DNA from: Candidatus Nanopelagicales bacterium
Lineage (GTDB): Bacteria > Actinomycetota > Actinomycetes > Nanopelagicales > Nanopelagicaceae
NCBI GenBank assembly: GCA_030832365.1
Contig: JAURJF010000006.1
Coordinates: 1 to 21,033, forward strand
Reading direction: 5' to 3'
DNA: 21,033 nt
Of this stretch, positions 1 through 6,527 are shown piece by piece. Under the pieces are notes generated by a model. It was not told the DNA's origin. It saw only the letters and a program-made list of their open reading frames with translations, and searched no databases. The first letter of the stretch is position 1; every line of letters starts with the position of its first letter. The position numbers and the translations under genes are program-made.

Positions 1-370
1 CATCGCTAGCTAATTCGTCAAAGATAACTTCCTCGCCTTGATCGCCGGTAATCGCTTGACCTTCAAACCTAATCATCTGAGAATCTATCTGCCAGGTAAG
101 CGCCATGACCCCAAGGCTAAATTCAGATTCGATTGGCATCTCAAGTGGCTCGTTATCTCTTGGAGCAGCGCCCTCGGAGCTTTTTACCTCGCGGAGCATC
201 TCTTTAAATCGCTCAGTAAGGGCTTGAGCTTGGGCTTTCTCAAGAGCGAATGAAAATACCTGACCGGCCTTCTTTACTTGAATATAGAACTCTCGCTCCC
301 CGGGCTGACCAACAGTGCCAAGGATAAATCGATCAACCTCATCTAGGTTATAGATCCTTCTATGCGACAT
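1..370 (-). CDS. DUF3090 (TIGR03847-type) conserved actinobacterial protein, partial
   Basis: This gene runs off the left edge; I read it by translating the minus strand from the ATG at 370. The first 123 residues are visible. They begin MSHRRIYNLDEVDRFILG and continue TVGQPGEREFYIQVKKAGQV. The 'DRF..GTVGQPGER.F' block and the following 'ALEK.Q..AL.ERF' helix are what I recognise as the DUF3090 family, which is of unknown function and almost confined to Actinobacteria. The start overlaps the 3' end of the upstream histidine phosphatase by 11 nt, with a GGTGG element about 8 nt before the ATG, so the two are probably translationally coupled. In other Actinobacteria this family lies beside the same phosphatase, an SCO1521-type protein and the mycothiol gene mshC (from memory). 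Those neighbours would lie outside this window. No biochemical role can be stated. Confidence 0.85.
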   Translation of the reverse strand, partial: MSHRRIYNLDEVDRFILGTVGQPGEREFYIQVKKAGQVFSFALEKAQAQALTERFKEMLREVKSSEGAAPRDNEPLEMPIESEFSLGVMALTWQIDSQMIRFEGQAITGDQGEEVIFDELASD

Positions 371-1025
371 CTTTTGATCCACCTAATGTATAGCCCGATC
401 TTCTCGCCTTTTTCTTTCTACCCTTAACCGAGACGATTTTTTGATTAAAGGAAATCAGAGTTCGGTTCTTTGCGCTCCAAGAAATTGTTGTCAATGAACA
501 TGGATCAACTGCAAACTTTTGAAAATTATCTAGACCTGAACCAACTGTGAGGCTGGCAGCAATTTTCACAATATCGCCGTGGGTGGCTAGAAGAATTGTT
601 TCTTTAGGATACTTCCGAGATAGCTGCTTAAGCAGTGATTCGATTCTCGCCTCCAGCTCTTTAAAGCTCTCTCCTTTAGGAAATCTAAAGGTAGATGGCT
701 TTGATTGAATCACTTTCCAATCCTTCATCCGACTCAATTTAGAGAGTTTCTCTCCACTCCAAGAGCCATAATTCATCTCAATTAAACGCTTATCGATAGA
801 AACTCGCTTCTTTTTTGACTTTGCTAAGGCTTCAACCGTTTCCAGACAACGCTGCATCGGACTTGAAATGATCCGATCAATCTTGAGATCCTTCAAAGCC
901 GATGAAAGTTTTTCTACCTGGGCAAAGCCATCTTTAGAGAGGCCTATCCCCGCTAATTGCCCTGCAAGAATTCCTGCGCTATTTGCCTGTGAATGGGCAT
1001 GACGTAGAAGCAGGAAAGTAGTCAT
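360..1025 (-). CDS. Histidine phosphatase family protein (MSMEG_4193-like, probable phosphomutase/phosphatase)
   Basis: A 221-residue member of the phosphoglycerate-mutase-like histidine phosphatase superfamily, predicted cytosolic. The catalytic core is visible: R8-H9 (motif RHAHSQAN, with Ala where RHG is usual), R59 in SSPMQRC, E83 in LIEMNYGSWSG, and the second His at H149 in LLATHGD. His9 should be phosphorylated during turnover. The substrate cannot be read from sequence. Linkage to DUF3090 places it in the TIGR03848/MSMEG_4193 group rather than with the glycolytic mutases. The C-terminus is basic (KGRKKKARR). The gene heads a minus-strand unit, overlaps the next gene by 11 nt, and diverges from an aldo/keto reductase across a 64-bp spacer. 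That spacer has a 26-bp inverted repeat and a -10-like box 7 nt before the ATG. Confidence 0.88.
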   Translation of the reverse strand: MTTFLLLRHAHSQANSAGILAGQLAGIGLSKDGFAQVEKLSSALKDLKIDRIISSPMQRCLETVEALAKSKKKRVSIDKRLIEMNYGSWSGEKLSKLSRMKDWKVIQSKPSTFRFPKGESFKELEARIESLLKQLSRKYPKETILLATHGDIVKIAASLTVGSGLDNFQKFAVDPCSLTTISWSAKNRTLISFNQKIVSVKGRKKKARRSGYTLGGSKDVA

Positions 1026-1051
1026 AGCCTTAAGATTATCTCTTTAAGGCT
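1026..1051. repeat. Perfect 8-bp inverted repeat between divergent genes (candidate operator)
   Basis: AGCCTTAA at 1026-1033 is the exact reverse complement of TTAAGGCT at 1044-1051, with a 10-nt spacer. The left arm fills the stretch between the predicted -10 box and the start codon of the histidine phosphatase, so a dimeric regulator bound here would block that promoter. It could also be chance. Confidence 0.4.
1033..1038 (-). promoter_or_regulatory. -10-like box for the histidine phosphatase, possibly leaderless
   Basis: On the minus strand this reads TAATCT and ends 7 nt before the ATG at 1025. That spacing would put the transcript start at or next to the start codon. No clear -35 is visible. 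Confidence 0.45.
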
Positions 1052-1077
1052 TCCACTTCTTTTCGAAGTATCTTTGC

Positions 1078-1083
1078 TAGGGT
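1078..1083 (+). promoter_or_regulatory. -10-like box for the aldo/keto reductase, possibly leaderless
   Basis: TAGGGT ends exactly 6 nt before the ATG at 1090, which fits leaderless initiation. The AGGG inside the box could also act as a weak ribosome site, so this is less clean than the other examples in the window. Confidence 0.4.
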
Positions 1084-1089
1084 CATTAC

Positions 1090-2037
1090 ATGGAGTTACG
1101 TCAATTAGGTCGTAGCGGGGTTAGAGTCTCCCGTCTGGCCCTAGGAACAATGACCTGGGGGCGAGATACCGATGAGCATGAGGCAGCAGAGCAGCTGCGT
1201 TTCTACTTAGATGCTGGTGGAAACTTCATTGATACTGCAGCGGTTTATGGCAATGGCGACGCGGAGCGAGTTCTTGGCGGTTTTCTTGGAGTTATGGTTC
1301 CAAGGGATGAGATCGTTATCGCTACAAAAGCTGGAATATCTTTTAAAAGCGGAGAGCGAATCGTAGATAACTCTAGAACCTCGCTAATTGCAGATCTTGA
1401 CCGATCTTTATCGCACTTAAGATGTGAGTATGTAGATCTCTGGCAGATCCATACTTGGGATGAGAAAACTCCGCTTGAGGAGGTATTAAGCGCTCTAGAT
1501 TATGCAGTAAGTACTGGAAGAGCAAGACATGTAGGAATTTCCAATTTCGCTGCTTGGCAATTGGCAAGATCAGTAACTCTACAAAATCCGATCTTTGGCA
1601 AAGCGCCAATCATTAGTACTCAGAATGAATACTCACTTCTAAATAGAAGGATTGAAGGAGAGATTTTGCCAGCATCTAGAGAGTTGGGAGTTGGAGTTTT
1701 GGCCTGGTCTCCGCTTGGACGCGGCGTATTAACTGGAAAATATCGCTCAGGACTTCCCTCTGATTCAAGAGGGGCCTCTCCCCACTTCTCATCTTTCATA
1801 GAACCATATCTAGATGAGCGTTCAAGAAAGATCGTTGAAGCAGTCATGGTGGCAGCTGATGGACTTGGCTTATCGCCACTGGAGGTTTCACTGGCCTGGG
1901 TGAGGGATTGTCCTGGAGTTACCTCAGCAATTATTGGAGCTAGAACAGGCGCCCAACTTCGCGGAGCGCTAAGTGCGGAGTCGGTAACTCTTCCTATTCC
2001 AGTTCGTGAAGCACTTGATGAGATAAGTGCTAATTAA
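1090..2037 (+). CDS. Aldo/keto reductase
   Basis: A 315-residue NAD(P)H-dependent oxidoreductase with the (beta/alpha)8 fold of the aldo/keto reductase superfamily, expected in the cytosol. The start MELRQLGRSGVRVSRLALGT is typical. The catalytic tetrad is complete: D48 and Y53 in FIDTAAVYG, K80 in VIATKAG, and H121 in DLWQIHTWD. The C-terminal part has the cofactor-binding 'WSPLGRGVLTGKY' strand and 'SAIIGART' loop. The family includes many bacterial reductases of aldehydes and ketones, some linked to pyridoxal or methylglyoxal, and the physiological substrate cannot be deduced here. It is a single-gene unit that diverges from the histidine phosphatase. Its stop codon overlaps the stop of the convergent M20 peptidase by 4 nt, with no terminator hairpin between. 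Confidence 0.93.
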   Translation: MELRQLGRSGVRVSRLALGTMTWGRDTDEHEAAEQLRFYLDAGGNFIDTAAVYGNGDAERVLGGFLGVMVPRDEIVIATKAGISFKSGERIVDNSRTSLIADLDRSLSHLRCEYVDLWQIHTWDEKTPLEEVLSALDYAVSTGRARHVGISNFAAWQLARSVTLQNPIFGKAPIISTQNEYSLLNRRIEGEILPASRELGVGVLAWSPLGRGVLTGKYRSGLPSDSRGASPHFSSFIEPYLDERSRKIVEAVMVAADGLGLSPLEVSLAWVRDCPGVTSAIIGARTGAQLRGALSAESVTLPIPVREALDEISAN

Positions 2038-3353
2038 GCATTAACAAGGAAGTGAAAGAGAGTTCTTGCCCCAAATTGCAGTGAATCAATTGGAACTCGC
2101 TCATCTATTCCATGGAATAACCCTGTGAAATCAAGATCAGGTGGCAACTTAAGCGGGCTAAAACCATAGCCAACGATTCCAAGCTTGGCTAAAGCCTTAT
2201 TATCTGTTCCACCGCTTAAAAGATATGGGATAGGAATTCCCTCAGGATCCTCTGACTTAATCGCAGCAATCATCGCATCAACAAGTGGTCCGCCAAATTC
2301 GACCTCCAGCGGAATATCAGAGACCAAACTCTCAACCTTTACATGCTCACCCACTAAGGTTTTAACGGTATCTAGAAGCTCTTTCTCATAGCCTGGCAGA
2401 GTTCTGCCATCAACGACAGCGCTTGCGCTCTGTGGAATTACATTTGCCTTGTAGCCAGCCTCGAGCATTGTTGGATTTGTGGTGTTACAAAGCGTTGCCC
2501 CAATCATCTTGCCCATGGGACCAACTTCATCAATAAGCGGCTGGAGATTATTTTTATCATATGGCTTTCCAGAAAGCTCTGAGATCTTCTGAAAGAAAAG
2601 ATCGCTAGTCTTAGTAATCCTCTGTGGCCAGGTGTGGTTACCGATCTTTGCGATCGCCTCACTTAAACGAGTCACAGCATTTGCATTATTAACCATAGAG
2701 CCATGACCTGCAACGCCCTCTGCAGTTAATTTCATCCACTCGATTCCTTTTTGAGAAGCTTCAATTGCATAAACACGCTTTCCAGAGAGAAGAGTTAGAG
2801 AAAAACCTCCAACCTCTGAAATAGTCTCGCTACACCCTGCAAAAACTTCCGGGTGTTTTTCAGCCATCCATCTTGAGCCATAAATTCCGCCAGCTTCTTC
2901 ATCGGCGAAGAAGACAATGACAATTGTTCTCTCTGGCTGATAATTATGTTTTGCCCAAAGTCTTATAACCGCAAGAATCATCGCATCCATATTCTTCATA
3001 TCAACTGCGCCGCGACCCCAGATGCAACCATCCTTGATAACTCCAGAGAATGGATCTACCGACCAATCAGCTGCATTTGCTGGGACAACATCGAGATGGC
3101 CATTAACAACAAGGCCAGGCTTTGTTTTATCTTTCCCTTCGATTCTTGCAACCACCGAACAGCGATTTGGCGCGCTCTCATAAATCTTGCTCGCTATTCC
3201 AACTTCTTTCATTTTGGCAGCCACATACTCAGCAGCTGCTTTCTCATCACCTTTGCCTTCGCCATAATTGACGCTTGGAATTTGAATCAATTCCTGGCAG
3301 AGCTTTACTACATCTTCTTCTAGTTCTATGCGCTGGGCATCAGTTAGTTTCAT
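2034..3353 (-). CDS. M20/M25/M40 family metallopeptidase (dipeptidase or deacylase-like)
   Basis: A 439-residue zinc-dependent amidohydrolase of the M20 family, predicted cytosolic (no signal peptide). The di-metal site is visible: H86 and D88 in VVNGHLDVVPA, D118 in GRGAVDMK, the catalytic E152-E153 pair in FFADEEAGG, E180 in ISEVGGF, and a C-terminal His in LFHGIDE. The middle third, roughly residues 205-320, corresponds to the dimerisation lid. The family covers carboxypeptidases, dipeptidases, aminoacylases and succinyl-diaminopimelate desuccinylase. The length and the missing diaminopimelate context favour a general peptidase/acylase, as in the 'M20/M25/M40' group common in Actinobacteria. 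The start is ATG, followed by KLTDAQR. A minus-strand -10-like TACTTT lies 5 nt upstream and no Shine-Dalgarno is seen. Its 3' end overlaps the convergent aldo/keto reductase stop. Confidence 0.92.
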   Translation of the reverse strand: MKLTDAQRIELEEDVVKLCQELIQIPSVNYGEGKGDEKAAAEYVAAKMKEVGIASKIYESAPNRCSVVARIEGKDKTKPGLVVNGHLDVVPANAADWSVDPFSGVIKDGCIWGRGAVDMKNMDAMILAVIRLWAKHNYQPERTIVIVFFADEEAGGIYGSRWMAEKHPEVFAGCSETISEVGGFSLTLLSGKRVYAIEASQKGIEWMKLTAEGVAGHGSMVNNANAVTRLSEAIAKIGNHTWPQRITKTSDLFFQKISELSGKPYDKNNLQPLIDEVGPMGKMIGATLCNTTNPTMLEAGYKANVIPQSASAVVDGRTLPGYEKELLDTVKTLVGEHVKVESLVSDIPLEVEFGGPLVDAMIAAIKSEDPEGIPIPYLLSGGTDNKALAKLGIVGYGFSPLKLPPDLDFTGLFHGIDERVPIDSLQFGARTLFHFLVNA

Positions 3354-3357
3354 GGGC

Positions 3358-3364
3358 TAAAGTA
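3358..3364. promoter_or_regulatory. Overlapping back-to-back -10 boxes for tRNA-Leu (+) and M20 peptidase (-)
   Basis: The heptamer TAAAGTA holds a forward TAAAGT (3358-3363), 11 nt before the tRNA 5' end. It also holds a reverse TACTTT (3359-3364), 5 nt before the peptidase ATG at 3353. Both fit the TAnnnT rule. A single near-symmetrical site could therefore drive divergent transcription. Confidence 0.4.
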
Positions 3365-3374
3365 TGCCCGCATT

Positions 3375-3458
3375 GTCCGGGTGGCGGAATTGGCAGACGC
3401 GCTAGCTTGAGGTGTTAGTTCCCGCAAGGGATTAGGGGTTCAAGTCCCCTCTCGGACA
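3375..3458 (+). tRNA. tRNA-Leu (anticodon GAG)
   Basis: This is a complete 84-nt cloverleaf. The acceptor stem GTCCGGG (3375-3381) pairs with CTCGGAC (3451-3457) with one G-U, followed by discriminator A at 3458. The D stem is GCG/CGC (3384-3386/3398-3400). The anticodon stem CTAGC/GTTAG (3402-3406/3414-3418) encloses loop TTGAGGT, with anticodon GAG at 3409-3411. A long variable arm with stem CCC/GGG around GCAA marks a class II tRNA. The T arm is AGGGG-TTCAAGT-CCCCT. The 3' CCA is not encoded, so it must be added after transcription. The discriminator A and long variable arm fit leucine. It decodes CUC/CUU codons. Confidence 0.97.
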
Positions 3459-3469
3459 CGTTTTATAGA

Positions 3470-3475
3470 TACGCT
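3470..3475 (+). promoter_or_regulatory. -10-like box for apt, probably leaderless
   Basis: TACGCT ends 6 nt before the GTG at 3482. There is no Shine-Dalgarno in the 23 nt between the tRNA and apt, so initiation on a leaderless mRNA is the simplest reading. Read-through from the tRNA promoter is also possible. Confidence 0.4.
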
Positions 3476-3481
3476 CCCGCC

Positions 3482-4039
3482 GTGGCTCAAAGCAATCAGA
3501 CCCCGCTAGCTCGGGCGCTCTCATTAATCGCCGATGTCCCTGACTATCCAAAACCAGGGATTTTATTTAAAGACATCACTCCCCTGCTTGCCGATGGGGT
3601 TGGCTTTGGAGTGGTTATCGATGAATTTGCTCGATCAATTCGCTCCCTAAATAAAAGGGTCGATGCGATAGTAGGAATCGAAAGTCGAGGTTTTATTTTA
3701 GGTGGAGCAATTGCCAAGGCTCTAGAGATTGGCTTTGTAACGGTAAGAAAACCTGGCAAGTTGCCACGAGATGTTTATCGAAAAGAGTATGCGCTGGAGT
3801 ATGGCTTTGATGCGTTGGAGCTCCATAAAGATCTCCTTGATCCATCAGATAATGTGATAATCGTTGATGATGTCTTAGCAACTGGCGGAACAGCTCTTGC
3901 CTGTCATGATCTAGTTGAAATTACTGGAGCCAAAGTTGTTGCCCATTTATTTATGCTCGAGATTGAATTCTTACAAGGACGTAAGATGATTGGTGATACC
4001 CATAGCGATGTTGGAATCATCTCGCTACTTAAGGCGTAG
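3482..4039 (+). CDS. apt: Adenine phosphoribosyltransferase
   Basis: A 185-residue cytosolic enzyme that converts adenine and PRPP to AMP and pyrophosphate for purine salvage. The N-terminal block DVPDYPKPGILFKDITPLL (about residues 18-36) is the family hallmark and forms the base-binding flap. IVGIESRGFILG (63-74) follows, and the PRPP-binding motif VIIVDDVLATGGTA is at about 125-138. The length is typical of bacterial Apt. Translation starts at a GTG with no visible ribosome site and a -10-like TACGCT 6 nt upstream. tdk follows after 17 nt, so apt and tdk form a salvage operon just behind tRNA-Leu. The NCS2 permease 3 kb downstream is a plausible source of the base. In many Actinobacteria apt instead sits between secF and relA; I see neither here. 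Confidence 0.95.
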   Translation: MAQSNQTPLARALSLIADVPDYPKPGILFKDITPLLADGVGFGVVIDEFARSIRSLNKRVDAIVGIESRGFILGGAIAKALEIGFVTVRKPGKLPRDVYRKEYALEYGFDALELHKDLLDPSDNVIIVDDVLATGGTALACHDLVEITGAKVVAHLFMLEIEFLQGRKMIGDTHSDVGIISLLKA

Positions 4040-4056
4040 GCCCTAGGAGTTATTAG

Positions 4057-4701
4057 ATGGCAGAGCTAATTTATTACTGCGGCACCATGGATAGTGGTAA
4101 GTCGACGCTAGCCCTTCAAACAGCTCATAATCATCAGAGCCGCGGAAGGGTTGGGTTGCTCTTTACCAATCAAGACCGAGCAGGTAGCGGAAAGATTTCA
4201 TCACGCCTGGGGCTAACTTCAGAGGCCCTTGAAGTCTCATCTGTAGAAATGGATTTACATAAGTTTGTTGTTGACCAACTCTCAACCGGAAAGAGAATTG
4301 ATTACGTGATCTGCGACGAGGCTCAGTTCTATGCCCCCGAGCAAGTTGAACAGCTAGCCCGAATAGCAGACGGCCTTGGTATTGAAGTTTATGCCTTCGG
4401 AATTCTCACTGATTTTCGAACCAAACTTTTTCCTGGCTCGGCAAGGTTAATTGAGCTCGCTGATCGGGTTCAAACCCTCCAGGTTGAAGCGCTCTGTTGG
4501 TGTGGCAGGAGAGCAACTCACAACGCAAGAACCGTTGGAGGAGTAATGGTTACCGAGGGCGAACAAGTAGTTGTTGGAGACACAAATGCTGCAAATGAAG
4601 TTGCCTACGAAGTTCTATGCCGTCGCCACCATATGAGAAAAGTTACTGCTAGAAACTCAGGAGCAGCTCATCAATCCAGTGATCCACTTCCATTTAACTA
4701 A
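4057..4701 (+). CDS. tdk: Thymidine kinase (type II)
   Basis: A 214-residue type II thymidine kinase that phosphorylates thymidine to dTMP with ATP. The P-loop is GTMDSGKST (residues 9-17). The Walker B/lasso entry is VICDEAQFY, with catalytic E88. The zinc-ribbon lasso domain is present: C147 and C149 in LCWCGRRATHNA, and C188 with H191/H192 in VLCRRHHM. The first zinc pair is CxC, not the usual CxxC. The C-terminal tail beyond the zinc site is short and unconserved. An AGGAG sequence about 9 nt before the ATG serves as ribosome site, unlike the leaderless-looking unit heads nearby. It lies between apt and the alcohol dehydrogenase with short gaps (17 and 15 nt), which implies a single transcript for nucleobase and nucleoside salvage. 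Confidence 0.95.
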   Translation: MAELIYYCGTMDSGKSTLALQTAHNHQSRGRVGLLFTNQDRAGSGKISSRLGLTSEALEVSSVEMDLHKFVVDQLSTGKRIDYVICDEAQFYAPEQVEQLARIADGLGIEVYAFGILTDFRTKLFPGSARLIELADRVQTLQVEALCWCGRRATHNARTVGGVMVTEGEQVVVGDTNAANEVAYEVLCRRHHMRKVTARNSGAAHQSSDPLPFN

Positions 4702-4716
4702 GAGAGACCAACAAAT

Positions 4717-5760
4717 ATGACATCAACTAAGGGTTATGCAGCTATCTCAGCAAAGAGTGAATTAAAACCTTACGCCTTTGATCGGCGAGATCTAAGAGTT
4801 GATGATGTGGGATTTCGTATTGATTATTCTGGCATCTGCCACTCCGATATCCATCAGGTGAGAGAAGAGTGGGGAGAAGCAATTTTTCCTATGGTTCCAG
4901 GGCATGAGATTGTTGGAACTGTTACCTCTGTTGGAGCAAATGTAACCAGATTTAAAATTGGAGAACGGATTGGAGTGGGAGTTTTCATTGACTCCTGCAG
5001 AAAGTGCAACAACTGTCTAAATGGTTTGCAGCAATACTGTTTAGAGGGAATGACAGGGACTTACAATGGCTATGAAAGAGATACCAAGCAGATTGCCTTT
5101 GGCGGATATTCAAACTATTTCGTGATTCCTGAGAGCTACGCCTATAAACTTCCTGAAAATCTTGATATGGCAGCGATGGCTCCGCTTTTATGTGCTGGAA
5201 TTACTCTCTACTCGCCATTGAAGAAATGGAAAGTTGGCCCAGCAAGCAGCGTAGCTGTTGCCGGCCTTGGCGGTTTGGGGCATATGGGAGTTAAGTTTGC
5301 TGCAGCCCTTGGAGCCAAGGTAACTGTTTTATCTCACTCTGATTCTAAAGAAAATGATGCTAGATCATTTGGTGCAAGTGATTTCATAAACACGAGCAAG
5401 AAAGATTGGCATCTTGGCTATCGCAAACATTTTGATCTAATATTAAATACTGTATCTGCTCAAGTAGATCTCGAGCCCTATTTGTCAACGCTTGCCACAG
5501 ATGGATCCTTGGTTGTTATTGGCCTTCCCGGCGCCCCATATAGCGTGAGCGCAGGATCTCTCCTTGATGGCAGACGCTCCGTTGCAGGATCAAAGATTGG
5601 AGGAGTTCCCGAGACTCAGGAGATGTTGGATTTTTGTGGAGATAAGAATATTGTTTGCGAAGTTGAAGTAATAAGCGCAGATCACATCAACAAAGCCTAT
5701 GAAAGAACGATTTCAAGTGATGTTCGCTATCGCTTCGTTATCGATTGCTCAACTTTCTAA
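4717..5760 (+). CDS. Zinc-dependent NAD(P) alcohol dehydrogenase (CAD/YahK-like)
   Basis: A 347-residue medium-chain dehydrogenase/reductase. The catalytic zinc ligands are C41 in GICHSD, H63-E64 in VPGHE, and a third Cys in PLLCAGITLYSPL. The structural zinc ligands C94, C97, C100 and C108 are all present in DSCRKCNNC and the QYC that follows. The Rossmann motif GLGGLGHMG binds the nucleotide. 'GICHSDIHQVREEWG' and 'FGGYSNYFVIPE' match the cinnamyl-alcohol-dehydrogenase/YahK-AdhC branch, which reduces a broad range of aldehydes with NADPH. The true substrate is unknown. It is the last gene behind apt-tdk, with a purine-rich ribosome site (AAGAGAG) upstream, but no functional link to salvage is evident. 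Its stop codon overlaps that of the convergent DUF554 gene by 4 nt. Confidence 0.92.
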   Translation: MTSTKGYAAISAKSELKPYAFDRRDLRVDDVGFRIDYSGICHSDIHQVREEWGEAIFPMVPGHEIVGTVTSVGANVTRFKIGERIGVGVFIDSCRKCNNCLNGLQQYCLEGMTGTYNGYERDTKQIAFGGYSNYFVIPESYAYKLPENLDMAAMAPLLCAGITLYSPLKKWKVGPASSVAVAGLGGLGHMGVKFAAALGAKVTVLSHSDSKENDARSFGASDFINTSKKDWHLGYRKHFDLILNTVSAQVDLEPYLSTLATDGSLVVIGLPGAPYSVSAGSLLDGRRSVAGSKIGGVPETQEMLDFCGDKNIVCEVEVISADHINKAYERTISSDVRYRFVIDCSTF

Positions 5761-6488
5761 ATACTATTAGCAAGTAAAGCAAAGAGCGGGGCTAGTGCTA
5801 AAGCTGGTAGCAGATTGCCTATAGCTATTTGCTTAATATTTAATAGTTTCAAGGCAATACCGAGGAGTAATACACCCCCAGTAGCAGTCATAGCGCTGAC
5901 TTGATAAGGCTCAAGGATTGAGCCAAGTGCAAAGCCAATTCCTGTCCAGGCAAATTGATAGATTCCAACCGGCAGGGCCGAAAGAGCTACTCCCCAGCCA
6001 AGAGCTGCTGCGAAAGCAATTGATGTGAAAAAGTCAAGGATACTTTTCAAAGTCAATTGCTCTATTCCGGCCGACATCCCATCGCTGATGCTTCCCAGAA
6101 TTGCAAGTGGACCTATTACAAAAAGAAGTGAGGCGCTAACAAAGCCTTCAACAAAAGGTGATTTTCCATCTCTATCAAAGCGATGTTTCAATTGGATTCC
6201 CACTACCTCCAAACGATCTTCTATTTTAAGCAAGGATCCGAGTAATCCCCCAAGAAGGAGCGAGGCAAGTACAACTAGAAGCGGGAAACCATCTGGCAGC
6301 TGGAAAATAAAGTCACTGTCCCAGAGCGCTTTAATGGCACCGGCTGCAGCTATCAACGTAATAGCTCCAAGAACATCCATAACCAGATTGCGGGTCTTCT
6401 CACTCATCCTATTTCCAATTAGAACACCCAAGCTCGCGCCAGCAACAATTGCAAAGATATTTATAAGGGTTCCTATTCCAACAAACAT
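5757..6488 (-). CDS. DUF554 domain-containing membrane protein
   Basis: A 243-residue polytopic inner-membrane protein. It begins MFVGIGTLINIFAIVAGASL with the following GVLIG, then a short charged loop (NRMSEKTRN). I count about six to seven hydrophobic segments, including residues 4-24, 37-57, 66-84, 117-135, 150-170, 175-195 and 200-240. The conserved opening and the 'GFVSASLLFVIGPLAILGSISDG' block are typical of DUF554 (YdfK/YqgA-type). These proteins are suspected transporters but uncharacterised. The gene diverges from the YczE-like gene across only 39 bp. The -10-like TAGACT lies 7 nt before its ATG with no ribosome site. Its 3' end overlaps the convergent alcohol dehydrogenase. Confidence 0.88.
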   Translation of the reverse strand: MFVGIGTLINIFAIVAGASLGVLIGNRMSEKTRNLVMDVLGAITLIAAAGAIKALWDSDFIFQLPDGFPLLVVLASLLLGGLLGSLLKIEDRLEVVGIQLKHRFDRDGKSPFVEGFVSASLLFVIGPLAILGSISDGMSAGIEQLTLKSILDFFTSIAFAAALGWGVALSALPVGIYQFAWTGIGFALGSILEPYQVSAMTATGGVLLLGIALKLLNIKQIAIGNLLPALALAPLFALLANSI

Positions 6489-6495
6489 GTAAACA

Positions 6496-6501
6496 AGTCT
6501 A
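6496..6501 (-). promoter_or_regulatory. -10-like box for DUF554, probably leaderless
   Basis: The minus strand reads TAGACT, ending 7 nt before the ATG at 6488. The region where its -35 would fall overlaps the -10-like box of the divergent YczE gene, so the two promoters may compete. Confidence 0.4.
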
Positions 6502-6515
6502 GGGTATCGATGGTG

Positions 6516-6521
6516 TAGCGT
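6516..6521 (+). promoter_or_regulatory. -10-like box for the YczE-like gene, probably leaderless
   Basis: TAGCGT ends exactly 6 nt before the GTG at 6528, with only a weak AAGAAA purine run between. No recognisable -35 is present. Confidence 0.4.
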
Positions 6522-6527
6522 AAGAAA

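Noticed and set aside
38..253. 71-residue plus-strand open frame at the left edge
   Set aside because: It is a shadow of the DUF3090 gene on the minus strand, whose translation is clearly family-like. The plus frame has no recognisable features.
2946..3323. 125-residue plus-strand open frame with Cys/His-rich translation
   Set aside because: It is antisense to the M20 peptidase, whose catalytic residues are all intact. The Cys/His content is a by-product of the opposite strand.
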